This document shows, piece by piece, positions 17,987-27,318 of a stretch of 37,647 nucleotides of DNA. Position numbers and translations under genes: made by a program. The notes beneath the pieces are model-generated. The model had not been told where the DNA came from and did no database searches. It saw nothing but the letters and a program-made list of their open reading frames with translations. The stretch lies in the NCBI GenBank assembly GCA_024644775.1, contig JAHEHB010000004.1:1-37647 (forward strand), written 5' to 3'. Origin of the DNA: Deltaproteobacteria bacterium (GTDB lineage Bacteria; Desulfobacterota; Desulfobacteria; Desulfobacterales; SURF-15). How positions within the stretch are numbered: position 1 is the stretch's first letter; each line of letters opens with the position of its first letter.

Positions 17987-18910
17987 TTGAAAGTGAATTC
18001 TACCCCAATTGTTCCGCATCGTCTGACCAAGGGTGATACCATCGGTGTGGTGGCGCCGGCCAGCCCCTTTGAAACCGAACGGTTTGACCGCGGATTAGAG
18101 GTTCTGAAATCCATGGGATTCCGGGTCGTCTATTCAGACGGTCTTTTTAAGAGAAACGGTTATCTGGCCGGGGCTGACACGCATCGGGCCAAACAGCTGC
18201 AACGCTTTTTTACCGATGACACCATAAAGGGTATCATTTGCGCAAGGGGTGGTTTTGGGTCCATTCGGGTGCTGTCTTATTTAAATTTCAACGTTATTCA
18301 AAATAATCCCAAATGTTTCATCGGATTTAGCGATATTACGGCGTTGTTATCGGCATTCTATGCAGAATCGAGACTCGTAACGTTCCACGGACCCACCGTT
18401 ACCACGCTTGCCACCGCATCGAAAATTTCGCGGGAGTTTTTTTTAACGGCATTGTTGTCCGAATCCCCCCTTCAAATAAACCCTCTAAAGGGAGTGACGC
18501 TTCAATCCGGAACCGCTTCCGGTCGGATAATCGGTGGAAACCTGACCACACTTTGTCACCTCATCGGCACGCCGTTTCTACCCGATTTCAATGGTCACAT
18601 TATTTTTATTGAAGATACGGGAGAGTCAGAATACCGAATCGATCGCATGTTAACCCAAATGAAATTAGCCGGATGTTTCGATGGTATCGTCGGCTTAGGT
18701 CTCGGCTCCTTTAGAGGATGCGGAAATATTGAGGATATTTATAAGATCGCGAAGGGTGTTTTCAAGGAGAATCGAATCCCTATTCTTGGTGGACTGCCAA
18801 TCGGTCATGGGCGAACCAATTTGACCATTCCCTTCGGCCTTGCAGCAACTTTGGATGCCGATAAAAAGTCGTTGGTCTTTGACAAACCAGCAACCATACA
18901 GCCGTATTGA
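17987..18910 (+). CDS. ldcA: LD-carboxypeptidase, peptidase family S66
   Basis: A 307-residue protein of usual S66 length. It hydrolyses the bond between meso-diaminopimelate and the terminal D-Ala in murein tetrapeptides, a cytoplasmic recycling step. The catalytic triad is visible: Ser115 in GFSDITAL, Glu209 in IFIEDTGESEYRID and His274 in LPIGHGRTNL. The N-terminal VVAPASP and the ICARGGFGSIR loop are family marks. Start is a TTG at 17987, with AAGGA eight bases upstream; a GTG two codons later is the alternative. It is followed at once by the remains of a serine hydrolase gene and lies upstream of the mre operon, so the neighbourhood concerns the cell wall. Confidence 0.93.
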   Translation: MKVNSTPIVPHRLTKGDTIGVVAPASPFETERFDRGLEVLKSMGFRVVYSDGLFKRNGYLAGADTHRAKQLQRFFTDDTIKGIICARGGFGSIRVLSYLNFNVIQNNPKCFIGFSDITALLSAFYAESRLVTFHGPTVTTLATASKISREFFLTALLSESPLQINPLKGVTLQSGTASGRIIGGNLTTLCHLIGTPFLPDFNGHIIFIEDTGESEYRIDRMLTQMKLAGCFDGIVGLGLGSFRGCGNIEDIYKIAKGVFKENRIPILGGLPIGHGRTNLTIPFGLAATLDADKKSLVFDKPATIQPY

Positions 18911-19197
18911 AACCGGGATACGGTTTTTGATTTGGCTTCCCTCACCAAACCCCTTGCAACCACCCTGGCAATCTTGAAACTGATTCAATCTTCCAAATAG
19001 AACTCAAACCGTTCCGTGGGGCGTCTGGGTTTTATGGGAACCTCTTTTTGGATGGATCGCGATCGTTCCATTGTTGTCATTCTTTAATAAACCGAATCCA
19101 CCCCGCCCGTTTAAATGAGAAGATAAAAGCGTTTCGTCCTAAATTACACGATGCGGTCATGGAGCATATTCAGAGGGATTTCAAAGATTCTAAATAG
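18911..19197 (+). pseudogene. remnant of a beta-lactamase-family serine hydrolase
   Basis: Directly after the ldcA stop, the frame reads DTVFDLASLTKPLATTLAIL. This is the active-site S-x-x-K block of class C-like serine hydrolases. It ends at a TAG after QSSK (about 18999). In the same frame, after that stop, GFMGTSFWMDRDRSIVVIL follows, which is the C-terminal part of the same family. A one-base loss then shifts the frame, and the family ending continues as NRIHPARLNEKIKAFRPK, finishing at TAG 19197. So the N-terminus and the whole middle are deleted, one stop is internal and one frameshift is present. The gene once followed ldcA as a co-directional wall-related gene. Confidence 0.8.
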
Positions 19198-19236
19198 AGG
19201 CATGTAATTTGCATAAATATTGAAAAGTTGAAAAAC

Positions 19237-19258
19237 GGAACACCAGATGGTGCTTTTT
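19237..19258 (+). terminator. weak rho-independent terminator candidate
   Basis: GGAACACC-AGAT-GGTGC followed by TTTTT. The core stem is only four G/C-rich pairs plus a few weaker ones, but its place after the pseudogene and before the mreB leader fits the end of the ldcA transcript. Confidence 0.4.
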
Positions 19259-19370
19259 ATTAAAAGTAGGTGGCCATTAATTTCTACTTGTAATAAACAA
19301 GCAATTTTGATAATTATTCCTAGTTTTATTTTAAAGTCGTAGAAACTGTTTGCAGCAATAAAATGACGTC

Positions 19371-19395
19371 GTTTACGTGATCTATTTATGTAAAC
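19371..19395. promoter_or_regulatory. imperfect inverted repeat in the mreB leader region
   Basis: GTTTACGT and ATGTAAAC face each other across nine bases, about 20 bases before the leader ORF. It could be an operator or an RNA hairpin. A loose TTGATA ... TTTAAA promoter candidate lies upstream at about 19308-19336. Neither is certain. Confidence 0.3.
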
Positions 19396-19415
19396 TCAGG
19401 TGACCTGGAGAAACG

Positions 19416-20554
<1,139 letters not shown>

Positions 20555-20558
20555 CCAC

Positions 20559-21395
20559 ATGTTCTCAAAGAAGACGTTAGTGATTGTCGGCATTATTGTA
20601 TTAATCGCCATCAACATTACTATTCTTTTTATTTCCAGTAAGCGACGGTATCCATCCTATGAACCCGGGCGGATAACCCTATTTCTCGTCGCACCTTTCC
20701 AAGAAATATTTTCCCGATCCATGCGTTTTACAAGAGATATTTGGTATCATTATTTTTTTCTTGTGGCGGTCGCCAAAGAAAACGAGCAACTCAGAAGAGA
20801 ACTCGACATCGTGATTGAGAAAAACCAACAAATGACCGAAATAGAGTTGTCCAATGAGCGGCTTCGCAATTTACTGAACTTTCAACAAAATGTGACGGAT
20901 CGCGTTCTAGCCACTGAGGTAATTGGAAAGGACCCGTCTCCCTGGTTCAAGACCATCATTATTGACAAAGGCAGCGTGGATGGGATTGAAAAAGGACTGC
21001 CGGTTGTGATACGACAGGGAATCGTGGGGCAAGTAATCGAGATTTCCTCACACCATTCGAAGGTTTTGCTGATCATCGATACCAACAGCGCCGTTGACGC
21101 GCTGGTGCAAAGAACCCGATATCGCGGCCTAATAAAAGGAGTATTAGGGGGAAAATGCCTATTTAAATATGTTTTAAGGAAACACGAGGTTCGGGTGGGT
21201 GATTCAGTGATTTCGTCAGGATTGGATGGCGTGTATCCTAAAGGACTTCACATCGGCAAGGTATCCGGGGTGATTCGGCGTAATGCGGGAATCTTTCAAG
21301 AAGTAACGGTAACCCCATCTGTTGATTTTGAGAAAATAGAAGAAGTTCTCGTAATCATGAATCCAGGACCCAAAGAACTTGCAAGCGATCGATGA
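20559..21395 (+). CDS. mreC: rod-shape-determining protein MreC
   Basis: A 278-residue bitopic protein. A single N-terminal helix (about residues 7-27) is followed by a coiled coil (KENEQLRRELDIVIEKNQQM). The periplasmic MreC beta-barrel domains come next (ATEVIGKDPSPWFKTIIIDKG, GLPVVIRQGIVGQVIE, VISSGLDGVYPKGLHIGKV). It links MreB to the PBP2-RodA synthase. It starts 4 nt after mreB and overlaps mreD by ATGA, so the three genes form one translation-coupled unit. Confidence 0.97.
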   Translation: MFSKKTLVIVGIIVLIAINITILFISSKRRYPSYEPGRITLFLVAPFQEIFSRSMRFTRDIWYHYFFLVAVAKENEQLRRELDIVIEKNQQMTEIELSNERLRNLLNFQQNVTDRVLATEVIGKDPSPWFKTIIIDKGSVDGIEKGLPVVIRQGIVGQVIEISSHHSKVLLIIDTNSAVDALVQRTRYRGLIKGVLGGKCLFKYVLRKHEVRVGDSVISSGLDGVYPKGLHIGKVSGVIRRNAGIFQEVTVTPSVDFEKIEEVLVIMNPGPKELASDR

Positions 21396-21919
21396 CCTAC
21401 TTTTTTTACATTGGCACATGCCTCGTTTTGATTATCTTGCAAACAGCCGTTTTGCCGTCGATTCCGGGTTTTTCAGCGTTCTATGATTTGTTGACCCTTT
21501 CTGTATTCTATTTTGGTCTCTTCCGTCCGGTACGGGAGGGTTTCCCCATGGTATTTATCCTCGGATTTACGATGGATAATTTTTCCGGCGCCCCCTTCGG
21601 CCTTTACATGACCACCTATTTTTGGTTGTATGCGGGCGTTAAGTGGATCACAAGATTTTTACGCGTGGGAAATATTGTCTTGTTGCCGGTTTTGATAGGG
21701 AGCGGTATACTCATCCAAAATCTTATTTTTTTTGGAACCATCGTCACGGCCGGAAGTTGGTCTCGGTTTCACTTGGGTGTTTTAAAAACGGGAGGGTTGC
21801 AGATCCTTTGGGCGGTTACGACGGGACCCGTACTTCTTTTACTGTTTCATCGGTTCCATCAGCTGTGGGATCGTTGGATTCATGGCCTAGTGGCCGAGCG
21901 GGAAGGCTCGAATGATTAG
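21392..21919 (+). CDS. mreD: rod-shape-determining protein MreD
   Basis: A 175-residue membrane protein with about five helices. The family stretch GFTMDNFSGAPFGLYMTTYF sits in the central loop and helix region. It works with MreC in the elongasome. Its start ATG overlaps the mreC stop (ATGA). Its stop codon is followed immediately by repeat copy C, which parts it from mrdA. Confidence 0.92.
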   Translation: MTYFFYIGTCLVLIILQTAVLPSIPGFSAFYDLLTLSVFYFGLFRPVREGFPMVFILGFTMDNFSGAPFGLYMTTYFWLYAGVKWITRFLRVGNIVLLPVLIGSGILIQNLIFFGTIVTAGSWSRFHLGVLKTGGLQILWAVTTGPVLLLLFHRFHQLWDRWIHGLVAEREGSND

Positions 21920-22068
21920 GCAGTTAAAAAGGAAATTCTTGCATTCTTTGTTAAAATTTTATCTCACCACAAAGACACGAAGGTCACAAAAATTACTTTA
22001 AATTCATTCTTCGTGCCCTCGTGGTTCATTTAACGACCTGTTTGGTTTCGGCTCGTCCGGGTTAGGTA
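21920..22068 (+). repeat. dispersed repeat, copy C (short form) between mreD and mrdA
   Basis: It starts right after the mreD stop (GCAGTTAAAAAGGAAATTC) and ends GGCTCGTCCGGGTTAGGT just six bases before the mrdA start. It is collinear with copies A and B but lacks the inner piece with CGCTTCGCTCCAATC near the right end. The facing arms CACAAAGACACGAAG and CTTCGTGCCCTCGTGG can still pair. It fills almost the whole gap, and its end supplies the ribosome-binding AGG for mrdA. Confidence 0.88.
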
Positions 22069-22073
22069 GTGTT

Positions 22074-23957
22074 TTGACCAAATCAAAAAAAACTGCAGAT
22101 GGTAACTGGTTTAAACAACGGCTTACGGGGGCCATGTTTTGCATCATGGCAGCGTTTGTTGTTCTCATCGGCCGTCTGTTTTATCTTCAGATTATTGAAC
22201 GCGAAGAATACAGTCGATTATCCGAAAATAACTGCATTCGATTGCAGAGCATCGATCCCCCCAGGGGGATGATTTTTGATAGAAACGGCGAATTGCTGGT
22301 GGAAAATCGTCCGTCTTTCGATCTGAATATCATCGTAAAAGATGCAAAACCGCTGGACCAAACCATCCACCGACTATCCCGTCACTTAAATGTTTCGAAT
22401 GAGGATATTTACTCTAAAATTAATGGAAAAAACGGTATCGCATCGTACAAGCCGATTGTTTTAAAACAAGACATCGGAAGAGACACCCTTGCCTCCATCG
22501 AAGTGCGCCGATTCGATCTACCCGGTGTTGTGGTGAACGTAAAACCACTGCGGCATTACATCAAAGAGAGTAACTCCGCGCATATTATCGGATATTTGAG
22601 CGAAATCAGTCTTTCCGAGCTAAAAAGCGGGAAGTATCCAGAGAGCAGACCGGGTGATTTTGTTGGAAAATTCGGTGCTGAGAAATCATATGATTCCGCT
22701 CTTCGCGGAAGACGCGGCGGACGACAAGTGGAAGTGAATGCTACCGGACAGGTGGTTCGTGTTCTAAACACTGTCGATGCCCAGCCGGGGCACAACATCT
22801 ATTTGACCATCCATCAGAGGCTGCAGCAAAAGGCAGAAGCGCTTCTTGAGGGAATTGCAGGCGCTGTTGTGGCTTTGGATCCCACGTCCGGTGAGGTCCT
22901 GGTGCTTGCAAGCAACCCGTCGTTTGACCAAAATGCCTTTGCAAGCGGCTTGTCCAATAACCAATGGGATTCTCTCAAATCGAATCCTTTTCGACCCATG
23001 GAAAATAAAGCGATTCAAGGCGAGTATCCGCCGGCATCAACCTATAAAATAATTACGGCGATGGCGGGTCTTGAAGAAGGTGTTATCAACGAGACGACCA
23101 CATTTTTTTGTCCTGGTTCCTATCGATACGGAAACAGGGTTTATCGCTGCTGGAAAAGAGGCGGGCACGGGAGAGTCAACGTTGTTAAAGCCATTGCTGA
23201 GTCGTGTGATGTCTTTTTCTATCAGGTGGGTCAAAAATTGGGCGTCGATCGGCTCGCCTGGTATGCAAAATCCTCAGGGCTGGGCGAACGTACGGGAATA
23301 AATCTTGATCACGAGGCCCGTGGATTGATTCCCACAGCCGCTTGGAAAAAACGTCGAACCGGTATTCCCTGGCAAGGCGGTGAAACCCTTTCAGTGGCCA
23401 TCGGACAGGGATATAATCTTACCACCCCATTGCAGATGGGGGTGCTGACGGCGGCTATCGGCAATGGCGGCATTAACTATCAACCGCAAATTGTGAAACG
23501 GATTGAAACTGCTGATGGAAACGTTGTTTATCTCAGCAACAAAAAGAATTTGAGAAAACTGCCCATAAGCAAAAAAACCCTGAAACTTGTGAAAAGAGGT
23601 TTGTGGGAGGTTGTTAATTACAAAAAGGGAACCGCAAAAATTGCAAAAATAAAAGGCCTCGATATCAGCGGAAAAACCGGAACCGCACAAGTGATCGGCC
23701 GCAAAAAAATAGAGACATCTCGAAAAGTGAAACGCCCGCCACATCTCAAGGCACATGCTTGGTTTGTGGCATATGCGCCATCGGAATCTCCCCAAATTGC
23801 CGTGTCTGTTATCATCGAGAACGGTGAACACGGATCGAGCGCAGCCGCTCCGATTGCGAGGGAAATCATAAAGGCGTATTTGATGCCAAATACACCTCGA
23901 AACCTATCTCATGAGCATATATTAACGCTGAACACAAAGGTTACTACCAGGAATTGA
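22074..23957 (+). CDS. mrdA: penicillin-binding protein 2, elongasome transpeptidase
   Basis: A 627-residue class B PBP that cross-links peptidoglycan with RodA during side-wall growth. One N-terminal helix (about 19-40) is followed by the PBP dimer domain (RGMIFDRNGELLVENRP) and the transpeptidase domain. The active-site motifs are STYK (322-325), SCD (377-379) in the place of SxN, and KTGTAQ (534-539). The start appears to be a TTG at 22074, eight bases after TTAGGT of repeat copy C; no ATG lies nearer than residue 21, which is inside the helix. The SxD variant at motif 2 is also seen in other PBP2 proteins. It is four bases from rodA. Confidence 0.96.
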   Translation: MTKSKKTADGNWFKQRLTGAMFCIMAAFVVLIGRLFYLQIIEREEYSRLSENNCIRLQSIDPPRGMIFDRNGELLVENRPSFDLNIIVKDAKPLDQTIHRLSRHLNVSNEDIYSKINGKNGIASYKPIVLKQDIGRDTLASIEVRRFDLPGVVVNVKPLRHYIKESNSAHIIGYLSEISLSELKSGKYPESRPGDFVGKFGAEKSYDSALRGRRGGRQVEVNATGQVVRVLNTVDAQPGHNIYLTIHQRLQQKAEALLEGIAGAVVALDPTSGEVLVLASNPSFDQNAFASGLSNNQWDSLKSNPFRPMENKAIQGEYPPASTYKIITAMAGLEEGVINETTTFFCPGSYRYGNRVYRCWKRGGHGRVNVVKAIAESCDVFFYQVGQKLGVDRLAWYAKSSGLGERTGINLDHEARGLIPTAAWKKRRTGIPWQGGETLSVAIGQGYNLTTPLQMGVLTAAIGNGGINYQPQIVKRIETADGNVVYLSNKKNLRKLPISKKTLKLVKRGLWEVVNYKKGTAKIAKIKGLDISGKTGTAQVIGRKKIETSRKVKRPPHLKAHAWFVAYAPSESPQIAVSVIIENGEHGSSAAAPIAREIIKAYLMPNTPRNLSHEHILTLNTKVTTRN

Positions 23958-23960
23958 ACG

Positions 23961-25064
23961 ATGTTTGATCGACGATTGGTTCTACATTTTGATTGGGGGT
24001 TGCTGGGAATAACGTTTCTACTGGGAATTTTAGGAATCGTTACGCTATACAGCGCAGTAACGGCGGGCGCGTCATCTCCCCAAAAAGTTATCTACATCAA
24101 GCAGATCATATGGTTTGCTGTTGGATTTTGTTTTATGGTGGCAACCTTTTTGTTTGACTATAAAAAGCTGGACCGATGGGCCCTGCCGATTTATGCCGGC
24201 TGCGTACTCCTGCTTATCAGTGTGCTGGTGTTTGGAAAATATATCGGCGGCTCACGACGATGGTTGCTTTTGGGTCCCGTATCCATTCAACCCTCGGAAC
24301 TGGTCAAGTTGGCATTAATTATCATCCTTTCAAGGCATTACTCGAAAAGCGCCAATCAAGGGGGGCTTACAATAAGAGAGCTGGTGATCCCGGTTGTTTT
24401 CACCATGATACCGTTTATCCTAATTGTTAAGCAACCGGATCTCGGAACTGCCCTGTTATTGGCCATGATCGCCGGTTCCCTTACTCTTTTTGTTAAAATC
24501 GAGCGGCGTTCTCTGTTGTGTATCTTTTCGATCTTCACCGTTACGGTTCCACTGGTGTGGCGTTTTCTAAAAGGTTATCAAAAGCAGAGAATTCTAACGT
24601 TCCTCGACCCCGACCGGGACCCATTGGGGACAGGATATCATATTATACAGTCTAAAATAGCGATCGGTTCCGGGATGGTCACCGGAAAAGGATATTTAAA
24701 AGGTACCCAAAATACCCTCTCGTTTTTGCCGGAACAGCACACAGATTTTATTTTCTCCGTGCTGGCTGAAGAGTGGGGATTTGTCGGTTCTGTTCTGCTG
24801 ATTCTGGTTCTATTGATACTGATCATGTGGGGGCTCAACATTGCGTATCGTTGTAGAGAACCATTCGGTATTGTTCTTTCTTTTGGAATCACCATCATGA
24901 TATTCTGGCAGATTGTTATCAATATCGGTATGGTGATGGGACTGATGCCGGTGGTGGGTATTCCATTGCCGTTCATAAGCTATGGAGGATCTTCCACCAT
25001 CACGGTGATGATCGGCATTGGGCTTTTGAAAAATGTTAGTATGCGACGGTTTGTGGTTGAGTAG
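23961..25064 (+). CDS. rodA: SEDS peptidoglycan glycosyltransferase RodA
   Basis: A 367-residue protein with about ten helices. SEDS marks are visible: SRRWLLLGPVSIQPSELVKL, KQPDLGTALLL, FLDPDRDPLGTGYHIIQSKI (with the catalytic-loop Asp residues), FLPEQHTDFIFSVLAEEWGF and GIPLPFISYGGSS. It polymerises glycan strands from lipid II together with PBP2. It is the last gene of the mre operon; a hairpin about 70 nt downstream may end the transcript. Confidence 0.97.
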   Translation: MFDRRLVLHFDWGLLGITFLLGILGIVTLYSAVTAGASSPQKVIYIKQIIWFAVGFCFMVATFLFDYKKLDRWALPIYAGCVLLLISVLVFGKYIGGSRRWLLLGPVSIQPSELVKLALIIILSRHYSKSANQGGLTIRELVIPVVFTMIPFILIVKQPDLGTALLLAMIAGSLTLFVKIERRSLLCIFSIFTVTVPLVWRFLKGYQKQRILTFLDPDRDPLGTGYHIIQSKIAIGSGMVTGKGYLKGTQNTLSFLPEQHTDFIFSVLAEEWGFVGSVLLILVLLILIMWGLNIAYRCREPFGIVLSFGITIMIFWQIVINIGMVMGLMPVVGIPLPFISYGGSSTITVMIGIGLLKNVSMRRFVVE

Positions 25065-25130
25065 TCTTTCCGCCATTTACGAATCCGGTCATTATGATGA
25101 TTTAGACATTGTGGTATATAAGCGTTGCCG

Positions 25131-25154
25131 CTGGCCTGAAAAGCGGCCAGTTTA
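25131..25154 (+). terminator. hairpin after rodA, terminator candidate
   Basis: CTGGCC and GGCCAG enclose the eight bases TGAAAAGC and are followed by TTTAATC. The stem is six G/C-rich pairs but the T-run is short, so termination would be weak. Confidence 0.45.
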
Positions 25155-25171
25155 ATCGAAAAAGAAACTAA

Positions 25172-25447
25172 TGAACGTCGAACATCGAATGAATGAATCC
25201 TGTCAACTTAAAAATGACTGGAGCCGGCTTCTCTTCGCTAAATTGGCTAAAAAGCCCAAGAGCGAAACCATCTTTCGACATTTGACTCGGCTGGCTTCAA
25301 CATGAGCTACATTCGGCCTGAGCTCATGTCGAAGGCAGCCTGTCGCAGGCTTGCAGTCTATCGATAATGTTTCCAGCATGATTCGTTTGTTTAAAATTAG
25401 ATAAAGCGCAGCGCCATCAATATTGGACGTTCGATGTTCGACGTTCA
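25172..25447. repeat. inverted-repeat-flanked non-coding element
   Basis: An 18-bp perfect inverted pair, TGAACGTCGAACATCGAA (25172-25189) and its complement (25430-25447), bounds a 276-bp segment. The right arm extends with further GAACRTC-like units (CGTCCAATATTG). Inside is a 14-bp hairpin (25295-25308 with 25321-25334; one mismatch on this strand, a G-U pair on the other) followed by a second hairpin (25335-25354). Such GAACGTCGAACATC strings are familiar as dispersed repeats in deltaproteobacterial genomes. The minus-strand frame across it (25203-25541) is the translation of repeat DNA, not a gene. From 25448 to 25620 I see nothing more. Confidence 0.7.
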
Positions 25448-25626
25448 ATCTGTTTACGGTTCTGGCCAGGTGAAGTTTCATACGGCATCGGGTGATTCCG
25501 TCACCGGGGGGACAACGTAAAATACCATGTCGAACCGTCATCCCAAAGAGGTTTTTTTATTTTGGTCCCCTGTTAATTTCCACCGATAAAACCCATGAAA
25601 AGTTACCAAAAATTATCAAAAAACCT

Positions 25627-25656
25627 TTGACAACCTCCATTTGCAAATGGTATAGA
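25627..25656 (+). promoter_or_regulatory. sigma70-type promoter of the ATP synthase operon
   Basis: TTGACA (25627-25632), 18 bases, TATAGA (25651-25656), leaving an untranslated leader of about 80 bases before atpF'. The match of the -35 is perfect. The spacer contains a perfect palindrome, listed separately. Confidence 0.75.
25637..25650. promoter_or_regulatory. perfect 14-bp palindrome in the atp promoter spacer, operator candidate
   Basis: CCATTTGCAAATGG is its own reverse complement and ends exactly at the base before the -10 hexamer. A dimeric regulator bound here would block RNA polymerase. The regulator is unknown. Confidence 0.55.
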
Positions 25657-25742
25657 CCGCCGCAGTTTTAACCGAAATTAAGTTGGAAATATCAAAGAAC
25701 CTGCCCAGATTCTAATTAAAACCAGTGTTACGGAGGGGCCTT

Positions 25743-26171
25743 ATGATCAAAATAGACGAATCTCTTGTGATTCAGATCGTTAACTTTGTCTTTTTGATCT
25801 GGATACTCAACCGGGTGTTGTACAAGCCTATACGACAAGTGCTGCATCAAAGAAAAGAAAAAGTTACCGGGTTGGAAAAGAGTATTCAAACTTCCGTTCG
25901 GGATACGAATGAAAAGGACGAATCGCTTGTATTCGGTATGAAAACCGCAAGAGAAAAAGGCGTACAGGAAAAGGCGGCACTATTAAGCTCTGCGGAGGAG
26001 GAAGAAAAAAAGATCATCCAGGCGATTCATGCGAAAGCCCAAGCGGAGTTGGTCGGTGTTAGGGAAAAAATCGCAAAGGACGCCGAGCAAGTGGGCGCAT
26101 CGTTACATCGGGAAATTGATGGGTTTGCACAATCTATCAGCCAAAAAATACTCGGGAGACCGGTCGAATGA
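25743..26171 (+). CDS. atpF': F-type ATP synthase subunit b'
   Basis: A 142-residue stator subunit. The N-terminal helix VIQIVNFVFLIWILNRVLYK is followed by the short conserved KPIRQVLHQRKEKV and then a charged coiled coil. It pairs with subunit b to hold F1 against Fo. I chose the ATG at 25743, preceded by GGAGGGGCC, over an upstream frame start at 25725. It heads the operon and overlaps atpF by ATGA. Two b-type genes side by side are usual in deltaproteobacteria and cyanobacteria. Confidence 0.9.
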   Translation: MIKIDESLVIQIVNFVFLIWILNRVLYKPIRQVLHQRKEKVTGLEKSIQTSVRDTNEKDESLVFGMKTAREKGVQEKAALLSSAEEEEKKIIQAIHAKAQAELVGVREKIAKDAEQVGASLHREIDGFAQSISQKILGRPVE

Positions 26172-26770
26172 GAAAACGACACAGGATACTCATTTTTTCG
26201 ATAATATTTCTGCTGTATTCATGGATTGTCCTGGGGGTTGTCTTGGGGGCAACCAAGGGGGCTCATGAGGACGCCCATGACGCGCCGGCGAAAGGATGGG
26301 TTGCGACCGATACCTATCGGGTGATGAACTTTGCAGTGCTTGCGATCGTACTGGTTTTTCTTCTGCGGAAGCCTGTGTCGCAGGCCTTAAACGGCAGAAT
26401 CAAAGGGATTCAGGACCAATTGGCCGATTTGGAAGAAAAGAAAAAAGAGGCAGACCAACAATTGGCGGAATACGATAAGAGATTGGCGCTTTTAGACAAC
26501 GAAGCTGAAAAAATCGTGGCTGAATATGTAAAGCAGGGAAATGAAGCCAAAGACCGGATTCTTCGGGAGGCGAAAGCAGCGGCGGGAAAAATCGAAGAAC
26601 AAGCACGAAAGAACATCGAACACGAGTTCGGTATGGCAAAGGAAACGCTTCAAGTGGAGATTTTTGAAAGAGCGCTGGCTAAGGCCGAGGGTATCATAAA
26701 GGGAAATATCTCATCGACGGATCAAGACCGGCTGGTGGATGAATATTTAGAGAAGGTGGACATACGGTGA
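26168..26770 (+). CDS. atpF: F-type ATP synthase subunit b
   Basis: A 200-residue stator subunit. The family helix is VMNFAVLAIVLVFLLRKPVSQAL (about 47-69), followed by a long coiled coil with EEKKKEADQQLAEYDKRLA. In front of it is an additional hydrophobic segment (ILIFSIIFLLYSWIVLGVVLG, about 8-28) with the look of a signal peptide, then an acidic spacer (HEDAHDA). This longer N-terminus is known from deltaproteobacterial b subunits. Start and stop overlap the neighbours by ATGA and GTGA. Confidence 0.93.
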   Translation: MRKRHRILIFSIIFLLYSWIVLGVVLGATKGAHEDAHDAPAKGWVATDTYRVMNFAVLAIVLVFLLRKPVSQALNGRIKGIQDQLADLEEKKKEADQQLAEYDKRLALLDNEAEKIVAEYVKQGNEAKDRILREAKAAAGKIEEQARKNIEHEFGMAKETLQVEIFERALAKAEGIIKGNISSTDQDRLVDEYLEKVDIR

Positions 26771-27318
26771 AAAATGTATCGATCGCAAGGCGATATGCTA
26801 AGGCGCTGATGCTCATTGGTAAGGAAGACGGTCAAGCAGAAGCCTATCGGAAAGAGTTGGCGGGTATTTCAGCATTGTTAGATAGAGAAACGGAGTTGGA
26901 GCAGATCATTTCCAACCCGCTGTATGACGTTGCCAGCCGAAGACGGATTTTAGAGACAATTGTTGAAAAACTGAATATTTCAATGGTAACGACGTCTTTT
27001 CTGATGTTGCTGTTTGACAAAGGGCGAATTGGATTCATCAGAAATATTGATGAATATTATCAGAGGTTGGCAGACGAATTAAAAGGGATCGCCCGGGCAG
27101 AACTCGTATCGGCTACAGATTTATCTGCGGAAACCGTTGAAAAAATTCGCAAATCCCTTTCCGGCATAACAGGGAAAGAGCTTGTATTGGACCTTAAACA
27201 AGATCCCGACCTGATCGGAGGTGTTGTTACCAGGATAGGCGATCTTGTCGTAGATGGAAGTGTTAGAACCCAATTACAGAATATGAAGGAATCTTTAAAA
27301 AGGGGTGAGCGTGTCTAA
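26767..27318 (+). CDS. atpH: F-type ATP synthase subunit delta
   Basis: A 183-residue OSCP/delta protein that caps F1 and binds the b subunits. The N-terminal domain starts [20 protein letters not shown]. The C-terminal signature region is [28 protein letters not shown]. The start is a GTG in a GTGA overlap with atpF. The stop overlaps the atpA ATG by one base (TAATG), so translation is coupled. Confidence 0.95.
   Translation: MKNVSIARRYAKALMLIGKEDGQAEAYRKELAGISALLDRETELEQIISNPLYDVASRRRILETIVEKLNISMVTTSFLMLLFDKGRIGFIRNIDEYYQRLADELKGIARAELVSATDLSAETVEKIRKSLSGITGKELVLDLKQDPDLIGGVVTRIGDLVVDGSVRTQLQNMKESLKRGERV

Noticed and set aside
25203..25541. 112-codon minus-strand frame between rodA and the atp operon
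   Set aside because: It reads through the inverted-repeat element; the part LNVEHRTSNIDG is simply the translated GAACATCGAACGTC repeat. No ribosome site and no protein-like composition.
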